From Elusimicrobiota bacterium (GTDB lineage Bacteria; Elusimicrobiota; Elusimicrobia; JACQJN01), in assembly GCA_016205085.1 (NCBI GenBank), contig JACQJN010000293.1, positions 1 through 5,111 on the forward strand: DNA of 5,111 bases. Reading direction: 5' to 3'. This document shows, one piece after another, positions 1-4,705 of this stretch; within the stretch, counting starts at the first letter, position 1, and each line of letters opens with the position of its first letter. The translations under genes were made by a program, and so were the position numbers. Under the pieces are notes generated by a model. It was not told the DNA's origin, did no database searches, and saw nothing but the letters and a program-made list of their open reading frames with translations.

Positions 1-595
1 GCCTTAAAAAAGACATCTTGGTCTCCCCGACATAATCCACGCCCAAAACATAGTTGATCCCAGCCTCAGGATTCACCAGGATCATCCGCTCCGGCAGTCT
101 TTCTTTAGCAGAGGCCGAAGCATGCTCGAGCCACTGCGGAAAGTAAATGGTTAGGATATCGGGTTCCTTCGCCGGATTCCTTTGAGCGGAGCCGGCCGGG
201 AACAGTGTTTGAAACCACAAAAGAGCGATGCGGGCATACTGCTTGGGAATCAGAAGCCTTACATGGAACTGCATCTGGGCATTGCTGCCTATCATTCTAT
301 CGAAACTCAGCCAATCCACTTTCCCCATTTGGCCATGGACCGTCTCCAGAGCCAGTTTGGTCAAATCCGAATCCGCTTTTTGCTGAAACCGTCCCACCTT
401 AAAACCATTGTCTTCATAGACGAATGTGCTCTTGGCGCTGCGAGACCCGGCCTTGCGGGTATAGTAACAGGGAGCTCCGGAAGCCGCTGTTTTCTCTTCA
501 AAAGCAGCGAAGGATCGAACCTCCGCTTGAGATGGATTGTTAAGAACCGATATTTGGGGAAAAACCTTTGTCCACAACGAAGTCGCAACACTCAT
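1..595 (-). CDS. pckA: Divergent ATP-type phosphoenolpyruvate carboxykinase, N-terminal 198 residues (runs off left edge)
   Basis: Translating the minus strand from the ATG at 595 gives an open frame of 198 codons reaching base 1 without a stop. By family knowledge, ATP-type PEPCK converts oxaloacetate plus ATP to PEP, CO2 and ADP in the cytoplasm. Seen here: RSAKSTFVYED (residues 52-62) lines up with the RSPKDKYIVRD segment of E. coli PckA and keeps the substrate-binding arginine. DRMIGSN followed by FHVRLL (99-115) matches the DAFCGAN...LSVRFI stretch. EPDILTIYFPQW (144-155) and NPEAGINYVLG (175-185) fit the following strands, and YVGETKMSF (188-196) fits Y-x-G-E-x-K-K. The second lysine of that last motif, Lys213 in E. 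coli and a metal/substrate ligand, is Met194 here. The ATP-binding P-loop would lie beyond the edge. The start overlaps the ndk stop (ATGA) and has a GGAGG five bases upstream inside ndk. Family assignment is from recalled motifs, not a search; the altered motif makes the exact activity uncertain. Confidence 0.66.
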   Translation of the reverse strand, partial: MSVATSLWTKVFPQISVLNNPSQAEVRSFAAFEEKTAASGAPCYYTRKAGSRSAKSTFVYEDNGFKVGRFQQKADSDLTKLALETVHGQMGKVDWLSFDRMIGSNAQMQFHVRLLIPKQYARIALLWFQTLFPAGSAQRNPAKEPDILTIYFPQWLEHASASAKERLPERMILVNPEAGINYVLGVDYVGETKMSFLR

Positions 596-1104
596 TTTAA
601 CCTCCAGTCTTTTTTGCCGTTCCGGGATACCGATTTTACCGGAAATATGACGTGGGTCAGTTCATAGGGCGAGAACCACAGTTTAATTTCCCGTTCAGCC
701 TCCTGAGGATCGGAAGAGGCATGAATCACATTCTCAATCTGTCCCTTGGTGGTGACCCGCCCATAGGCCCCGCGAAGACTTTTAGGATGCGCCTGTTCCG
801 GATTGGTGGCACCCGCAATCTCCCGCACCTTGGCGATAACATCCTCACCCTGATAAACGATTGCCAGGACTCCGCTGTGCTCTTCCCCGTGCAAGCGCCC
901 TCGGATATATTTAATCAGTTCTTCAAAAAAGGGTTTATCGCTCAAACTCTTGTAATGCTCCCGAGCTAATTTTTCCGAAACTTTCACCACTTTGGCTCCC
1001 ACCATTCTCAAATGGGCATGCGCCAAACGGTTGATGATATGGCCCGCAACCCCCCTTTGAAGGGCATCCGGCTTGATCAGAACCAAAGTCTGTTGGAGAG
1101 ACAT
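592..1104 (-). CDS. ndk: Nucleoside diphosphate kinase, long form
   Basis: NDK moves the gamma-phosphate from ATP to other NDPs through a phosphohistidine, balancing cytoplasmic NTP pools. The N-terminal TLVLIKPDALQRG (residues 6-18) carries the catalytic lysine (Lys11). Tyr51, Arg94, the GATNPEQA block (98-105), LRGAYG (110-115, Arg111) and the ENVIHAS active-site segment with phospho-acceptor His128 are all present. At 170 residues it is longer than the usual 140-150. The extra length is a short insertion around residues 68-77 (RGRLHGEEHS) and a C-terminal tail after KLWF. The motif after the histidine reads H-A-S-S-D, whereas the classic signature is H-[GA]-S-D, so the usual aspartate position is serine. 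The ATG start places the KPDA motif at the normal distance; no clear Shine-Dalgarno precedes it. Its TGA stop overlaps the start of the PEPCK-like gene by 4 nt. Family assignment is very secure. Confidence 0.96.
   Translation of the reverse strand: MSLQQTLVLIKPDALQRGVAGHIINRLAHAHLRMVGAKVVKVSEKLAREHYKSLSDKPFFEELIKYIRGRLHGEEHSGVLAIVYQGEDVIAKVREIAGATNPEQAHPKSLRGAYGRVTTKGQIENVIHASSDPQEAEREIKLWFSPYELTHVIFPVKSVSRNGKKDWRLK
601..605 (-). promoter_or_regulatory. Shine-Dalgarno for the PEPCK-like gene inside the ndk 3' end
   Basis: The minus strand reads GGAGG here, with a 5-nt spacer (TTAAA) to the ATG at 595. It lies within the last codons of ndk and fixes the start of the PEPCK-like gene. ndk itself has no comparable site, so the downstream gene may be translated well on its own as well as through coupling. 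Confidence 0.7.
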
Positions 1105-1122
1105 AGGCAGGAAATTACGGAT

Positions 1123-1152
1123 ATTTTAAGAAAAATGAGCCCTCAGGGGCAA
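1123..1152 (-). promoter_or_regulatory. Weak candidate sigma70-type promoter for ndk
   Basis: On the minus strand a TTGCCC (1152-1147) is followed after 18 bp by TAAAAT (1128-1123), which is 4/6 and 5/6 to the -35 and -10 consensus. A start near 1116 would leave a leader of about a dozen bases before ndk. Such matches are common by chance; the support is their position in the only gap upstream of ndk. Confidence 0.27.
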
Positions 1153-1157
1153 GCCCC
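1146..1157. repeat. Short GC-rich inverted repeat in the divergent intergenic region
   Basis: GGGGC-AA-GCCCC is a perfect 5-bp dyad with a 2-bp centre. It overlaps a second small dyad, CAAG-CCCC-CTTG (1150-1161). It sits between the divergent ndk and response-regulator starts and overlaps the candidate ndk -35. It could be an operator or a minor hairpin. No T-run follows on either strand that would make it a convincing terminator. Confidence 0.35.
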
Positions 1158-1163
1158 CTTGAA

Positions 1164-1192
1164 TTGACTCGGATAAACCAAACTAGTAAACT
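1164..1192 (+). promoter_or_regulatory. Weak candidate promoter for the response regulator-lysS-lol run
   Basis: TTGACT (1164-1169, 5/6 to the -35 consensus) is followed after 17 bp by TAAACT (1187-1192, 4/6 to the -10). The implied start, near 1199, falls directly at the ATG of the first response regulator, so the transcript would be almost leaderless. If the real promoter is upstream, this match is chance. Confidence 0.32.
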
Positions 1193-1199
1193 GGGAAAC

Positions 1200-1583
1200 A
1201 TGGCGACGATATTGATCGTGGAAGACGATTCCAACATGGTTCAGCTCCTGAAAACGGTGCTGGAAAAAGACGGCCATGCCATCCGGGAGGCCTATGACGG
1301 CTCGGAGGCTTTGGCGATGATGGGAATAGATCCTCCCGATTCCAACATGCCCCTTCCGGATTTGATCATTCTGGATGTGATGCTTCCTATCATGGATGGT
1401 TTTACATTTCACAACCGCCTCCTGGAAGAAAAAACCACGCGCACCATCCCCATCATCCTCCTGACCGCCAAGGGCCAGATGAAGGAAGTTTTTGCCATGT
1501 CTCCCAATGTAAAGTTCTATATCGAGAAACCCTTTGACGTCAAAAAACTCAGGGAAGCGGTGAACGCCCAGCTCAAGAAATGA
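1200..1583 (+). CDS. Stand-alone receiver-domain response regulator 1 (CheY-like)
   Basis: A 127-residue protein that is one receiver domain with no DNA-binding or enzymatic output. Receivers accept a phosphoryl group from a histidine kinase on a conserved aspartate. Seen here: ILIVEDD (residues 4-10) with acidic residues 8-10 for metal binding, the LIILDVMLP strand with phospho-acceptor Asp59, the LLTAKGQ strand with Thr89, and IEKPFD with Lys110. A segment before the third strand (DPPDSNMPLP, 44-53) is longer than in the neighbouring paralogue. An in-frame TTG at 1164 would add 12 residues ahead of the domain. The ATG at 1200 is preferred because it puts the first strand right at the N-terminus, as in the paralogue; only a weak GGGA precedes it. 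No cognate kinase is in the window, so partner and role are unknown. Its stop codon enters the inverted repeat that folds over the next gene's start. Confidence 0.93.
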   Translation: MATILIVEDDSNMVQLLKTVLEKDGHAIREAYDGSEALAMMGIDPPDSNMPLPDLIILDVMLPIMDGFTFHNRLLEEKTTRTIPIILLTAKGQMKEVFAMSPNVKFYIEKPFDVKKLREAVNAQLKK

Positions 1584-1664
1584 TCCCACCACCTCTCTGC
1601 TGGCCACAGACCAGCCAAAACAATAAAACGATTTGCTACAACAAATCGAGAGAGGTGGTGGGAT
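1583..1664 (+). promoter_or_regulatory. Predicted three-way-junction RNA covering the RR1 stop, RR2 Shine-Dalgarno and RR2 start
   Basis: Outer stem: a perfect 16-bp inverted repeat, 1583-1598 (ATCCCACCACCTCTCT) against 1649-1664. Inside it, with no gap, hairpin A pairs 1599-1603 (GCTGG) with 1611-1615 (CCAGC) around a 7-nt loop. Hairpin B pairs 1629-1635 (CGATTTG) with 1642-1648 (CAAATCG) around a 6-nt loop and directly abuts the 3' arm. The only unpaired junction strand is the A-rich 1616-1628. The 3' arm contains the RR2 Shine-Dalgarno (GAGGTG, 1652-1657) and the first two bases of its ATG. The 5' arm begins on the last base of the RR1 stop codon. A ribosome finishing RR1 would cover much of the 5' arm and open the stem, so translational coupling is the simplest reading. 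The pairing is seen directly; the function is inferred. It has no T-run and so is unlikely to be an intrinsic terminator. Confidence 0.8.
1652..1657 (+). promoter_or_regulatory. Strong but sequestered Shine-Dalgarno of response regulator 2
   Basis: GAGGTG with a 5-nt spacer to the ATG at 1663 matches the centre of the ideal ribosome-binding sequence, making it the best such site on the plus strand of the window. It supports the ATG at 1663 over an in-frame TTG at 1633. All six bases are paired in the outer stem of the predicted RNA fold. Confidence 0.78.
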
Positions 1665-2043
1665 GACCACGAAGATACTGGTGGTGGACGATGAAAAGGA
1701 TGTGGTCACCCTGGTCAAATTTCTCCTGGAAAAAGACGGTCACATTGTGCTGGAGGCCTCCAATGGAGAAGAGGCCCTGAAGGTGGCAACCTCCTATTCT
1801 CCCGATTTGATTATCCTAGACATCATGATGCCGGTCATGGATGGATATACGCTCAATTCCAAGCTTCAAGAGAATCCTTCCCTGAGCTCTATTCCCGTCA
1901 TCGTTTTAACCGCGCGCGGGCAAATGAAAGATTTATTCTTGATCGCTCCCAATGTCACCGCCTTTATCGAAAAACCCTTTGATCCCAAACAATTAAGAGA
2001 TCTGATCCAAACAACTCTCAACAGAAAATCAAAACGAGATTAA
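1663..2043 (+). CDS. Stand-alone receiver-domain response regulator 2 (CheY-like)
   Basis: A 126-residue single receiver domain. Asp9-Asp10-Glu11 in ILVVDDE form the acidic pocket, Asp53 in LIILDIMMP is the phospho-acceptor, Thr83 sits in VLTARGQ, and Lys104 is in FIEKPFD. It is a close paralogue of the preceding gene: both share LLEKDGH near residues 21-27, GQMK after the conserved threonine, and PNV followed by IEKPFD and LR in the last third. It lacks the extra loop before strand 3. These shared details point to tandem duplication. There is no output domain, so it should work by protein-protein contact, as in phosphorelays, motility control or scaffolded signalling; which of these cannot be told. 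The start is set by the GAGGTG site and by domain alignment. Its expression is probably tied to RR1 translation through the RNA structure at its start. Confidence 0.94.
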   Translation: MTTKILVVDDEKDVVTLVKFLLEKDGHIVLEASNGEEALKVATSYSPDLIILDIMMPVMDGYTLNSKLQENPSLSSIPVIVLTARGQMKDLFLIAPNVTAFIEKPFDPKQLRDLIQTTLNRKSKRD

Positions 2044-2060
2044 GAGATTCCGTAGTTGGA

Positions 2061-3503
2061 ATGGAACCTTTAGCTGAAATCATAATCAAGAAACAGGAAA
2101 AACTAAAAGAATTGCGGGCTCGCGGAATAGACCCGTATCCACCCCGCTATTTAAAAACCCATTCCGTCAAAGATATTCTCTCCCTTCCCCTGGGTGGTTC
2201 GGCGCGCACGGCAGGCAGGCTTATCCTTATCCGGGAAATGGGCAAGGCCTCCTTCGCCCACCTCCAGGATTCCACCGGCCGGATTCAAATCTATCTTAAG
2301 CGGGACAAATTGGGCCCGGAATCCTACGACTTTTTTAAAAAGGATCTTCACATCGGGGACTTTATCGGCGCGGAAGGAGCCATTTTTAAGACCAAAACGG
2401 GAGAAACCACATTAGAAGTAAATTCCCTGACCCTCCTGGCTAAAGCCCTGCGCCCTCTACCTGAAAAATGGCATGGACTCAAAGACGCGGAACTCAGATA
2501 CCGCCACCGGCACCTGGACCTCATTGCCAATTCCGAAATACGAGCCCTTTTTGAAATCAGATCCAAAATCATCTCAGCCATCCGCGAAGTCATGGACGGC
2601 CTCGGTTTTTTAGAGGTGGAGACCCCCGTTCTTCTATCCCAGGCGGGTGGAGCCGCCGCCAGACCTTTCACCACATTCCACAAAGCCCTGGACTCGGAGC
2701 TCTGCCTTAGAATCGCAACGGAACTTTATCTTAAACGGCTCATCATTGGCGGCTTTGAGAAAGTCTATGAAATCGGCAGGATATTTAGGAATGAAGGCAT
2801 AGACACCCGCCACAATCCCGAATTCACGATGCTGGAGGCCTATCAAGCCTACGCCGACTACCATACCATGGCGGAGCTCCTAGAGAAAGTCATTGTCCGT
2901 TCGGCGGAAGCCGTGGGAAAGAAGGACATAAAGCCGCCTTTTGCCCGACTCTATCTCCCCGATCTGTGGAAAACTCACTGCGGAGAGGACATCCACCAAA
3001 TCCTCTCCGGCAAAACTTTTAATCGGCCCCATCTCATTGCCCTGGCCAAACGGCACGGCATTTCCATGGAGGACACCACCCCGAGTGCCAAAATATTTGA
3101 AAGGCTGTTTGATACCCGCATCCTTCCGCATCTTAAAGAACCGGCCTTTATTTTAGACCATCCTACCGCCATCACCCCCTTGGCCAAATTAAAATCCGGA
3201 GAGGAATCCTTGGTGGAACGGTTCGAATTCTTCTACAACAGCGAAGAATTGGCCAATGCCTATACCGAGCTCAACGATCCCGTAGACCAGAGAGAGCGCT
3301 TCATGGAACAGACCCGTCAAAAAGAAGCGGGAAGGGATGAAGAAGCGGAAATCCTGGATGAAGATTTCGTCCAAGCCCTGGAATGCGGCATGCCTCCCAC
3401 GGGAGGAATTGGAATAGGAATTGACCGCCTGGTGATGGTTCTTTCAGGCAAGGAATCCATTCGGGAAGTAATCCTGTTCCCCGCATTAAAGCGTGAAACA
3501 TAA
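2061..3503 (+). CDS. lysS: Lysyl-tRNA synthetase, class II
   Basis: Charges tRNA-Lys with lysine using ATP in the cytoplasm. At 480 residues it is close to the usual bacterial size of about 500. The N-terminal part (about 50-130) fits the OB-fold anticodon-binding domain, with AGRLILIREMGKASFAHLQD typical of its first strands. The class II catalytic core follows. Motif 1 spans about 168-192 and ends in GFLEVETPVLL. RIATELYLKRL (217-227) is in the core. Motif 2 contains FRNEGIDTRHNPEFTMLEAY (242-261). ANAYTELNDP (398-407) is the lysine-specific stretch, and motif 3 is GIGIGIDRLVM (449-459) with its arginine at 456. All signature residues expected of an active enzyme appear. The ATG lies 17 nt after the RR2 stop with no good Shine-Dalgarno; no other in-frame start is sensible. 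The stop overlaps the next ATG by one base (TAATG). Confidence 0.98.
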   Translation: MEPLAEIIIKKQEKLKELRARGIDPYPPRYLKTHSVKDILSLPLGGSARTAGRLILIREMGKASFAHLQDSTGRIQIYLKRDKLGPESYDFFKKDLHIGDFIGAEGAIFKTKTGETTLEVNSLTLLAKALRPLPEKWHGLKDAELRYRHRHLDLIANSEIRALFEIRSKIISAIREVMDGLGFLEVETPVLLSQAGGAAARPFTTFHKALDSELCLRIATELYLKRLIIGGFEKVYEIGRIFRNEGIDTRHNPEFTMLEAYQAYADYHTMAELLEKVIVRSAEAVGKKDIKPPFARLYLPDLWKTHCGEDIHQILSGKTFNRPHLIALAKRHGISMEDTTPSAKIFERLFDTRILPHLKEPAFILDHPTAITPLAKLKSGEESLVERFEFFYNSEELANAYTELNDPVDQRERFMEQTRQKEAGRDEEAEILDEDFVQALECGMPPTGGIGIGIDRLVMVLSGKESIREVILFPALKRET

Positions 3504-4705
3504 TGCCCTTTGAGCTCTTCGTCGCCCTGCGTTACTTAAAAGCAAAGCGTAAAGGGCTTTTTGCCGTCATCACCACAAGCATAGGAATCTCAGGCGTGGC
3601 GGTGGGGGTGACGGCGCTTTTGACAACCCTCTCCGTCATGAATGGATTCCAAACCGACATCCAGAAAAAAATCATAGGGGCCCAAAGCCATCTCACCATC
3701 TACGGACAAATGGATGAGAAAGAAGCCCGGGAACTTAAACAAATCCTAGCCGGCTATAAAGAAGTGGCAGCCTCCAGCCCCTTTCTTTTGGGACAGGCCA
3801 TTCTCTCCTATCGCGGACGCTCCATTGGAGTCATCCTCAAAGGCCTGGACCCTCAACAAGAGCCTCAAGTTAATGAATTGCATAAATCCGTGATCCAGGG
3901 GCGTTGGGAATTGGGAAAAAACGATCTGATCCTGGGCAAGGAGCTGGCTAAAAACCTAAACATAGGCCTGGGAGCGCAACTGCTTTTGATCTCGCCCCAA
4001 GAAATTGCCACCCCCCTGGGCACCTATCCCAAAATGCAAAAATTCAAGGTGACCGGCATGCTCCACACGGGCTACTATGAATTTGACAACACCATGGCCT
4101 ACACAAGTCTTTCCTCCGCCCATGCCTTCCTGGGACACGATTCCGCCAGCGGCCTCCAAGTCAAACTGCAAAATCTATATCAAGCTCCAAAAGTATCCCG
4201 TGAAATTCAGCAAAAAGTAGGCTGGAAATATACGGTTCGCACATTCAGCCAGATGAACCAGACATTATTTGCCGCGCTGAAACTGGAAAAAATCGTGATG
4301 TTCATCATCCTGACGCTCATCGTCCTGGTCGCAGCCTTAAACATCGCTTCCAATCTCATCCTCCTGTCCACCGAAAAGGTTCGGGACATGGGAGTGCTGA
4401 GGGCTCTGGGAGCCACTCCCCGAACTATCTCCAAAATATTCTGGTGGGAGGGAAGCTTAATCGGAATCTGCGGGATAGGACTGGGGCTGGGGCTGGGACT
4501 CCTTCTGTGCTGGATCATCGCCAAGTACCCGATTGTAGAGCTACCGGGAGATATCTACTACCTTACCCGTGTTCCCGTATCGGTCCAAGTAGATGACATT
4601 CTCTGGATCTGCTTGGGAAGTTTTGGCCTCTGCCTCCTGGCCACCCTCTACCCCGTCCTCAGAACCTCCCGCATCCCTCCCGCGGAATCTATCCGATATG
4701 GATAA
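3503..4705 (+). CDS. lolC: LolC/LolE-family lipoprotein-releasing permease (possibly LolF-like)
   Basis: Inner-membrane subunit of the Lol ABC transporter, which extracts mature lipoproteins from the inner membrane and passes them to periplasmic LolA. At 400 residues it has the family length. FELFVALRYLKAKRK (3-17) is the typical cytoplasmic lead-in to the first membrane segment (about 19-45). SVMNGFQTDIQKKIIGA (44-60) opens the large periplasmic domain (about 46-262). Three C-terminal membrane segments at about 263-290, 316-342 and 365-385 form the FtsX-type domain, and VLRALGATPRTISKIF (298-313) is the coupling stretch facing the ATPase. TPLGTYPKMQKFKVTG (170-185) resembles the region of E. 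coli LolC (TP-x-G...P) recalled as the LolA-contacting Hook. Start and stop overlap lysS by 1 nt and lolD by 8 nt, so translation is likely coupled. Whether this is one half of a LolC/E heterodimer or a homodimeric LolF depends on genes past the right edge. Confidence 0.93.
   Translation: MPFELFVALRYLKAKRKGLFAVITTSIGISGVAVGVTALLTTLSVMNGFQTDIQKKIIGAQSHLTIYGQMDEKEARELKQILAGYKEVAASSPFLLGQAILSYRGRSIGVILKGLDPQQEPQVNELHKSVIQGRWELGKNDLILGKELAKNLNIGLGAQLLLISPQEIATPLGTYPKMQKFKVTGMLHTGYYEFDNTMAYTSLSSAHAFLGHDSASGLQVKLQNLYQAPKVSREIQQKVGWKYTVRTFSQMNQTLFAALKLEKIVMFIILTLIVLVAALNIASNLILLSTEKVRDMGVLRALGATPRTISKIFWWEGSLIGICGIGLGLGLGLLLCWIIAKYPIVELPGDIYYLTRVPVSVQVDDILWICLGSFGLCLLATLYPVLRTSRIPPAESIRYG
4478..4501 (+). 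repeat. Short in-gene tandem repeat coding Gly-Leu repeats
   Basis: Four consecutive hexamers, GGACTG-GGGCTG-GGGCTG-GGACTC, encode residues 326-333 (GLGLGLGL) in the third membrane segment of the permease. Small glycines alternating with leucines suit close helix packing. The near-perfect 6-bp unit keeps frame if it slips, so only the segment length would change. Confidence 0.55.

Noticed and set aside
361..591. A 76-codon minus-strand open frame, Arg-rich
   Set aside because: It overlaps the PEPCK-like coding frame in another phase on the same strand. The ATG at 595 gives a 198-codon frame with PEPCK motifs, so this one is spurious.
182..667. A 161-codon plus-strand open frame
   Set aside because: It lies antisense to the PEPCK-like gene and the end of ndk, shows no recognisable motif, and the minus-strand frames there carry clear family motifs. 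It is a shadow frame.
1633..1662. Alternative TTG start adding ten residues to response regulator 2
   Set aside because: The TTG lies inside hairpin B, has no Shine-Dalgarno, and the extension (LQQIERGGG) is merely the translation of the structured leader. The ATG at 1663 has a strong site and fits the domain start.
1583..1664. Intrinsic terminator between the response regulators
   Set aside because: The stem ends at the RR2 start codon with no following T-run, and the 50-nt interior is too large and structured for a standard terminator.
1583..1664. Integron attC site
   Set aside because: No core GTTRRRY/RYYYAAC pair is present, the arms are perfectly complementary without the extrahelical bases typical of attC, and no integrase is in view.
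1143..1718. A 191-codon minus-strand open frame opposite both response regulators
   Set aside because: Both receivers opposite it have full motif sets, and the antisense product has no recognisable domain. It crosses the structured intergenic region only because that gap lacks stops on this strand.
2348..2683. Minus-strand open frames inside lysS (and similar ones at 2634-3187 and 4207-4524)
   Set aside because: These are antisense shadows of strongly conserved lysS and lolC coding sequence with no motifs or start signals of their own.
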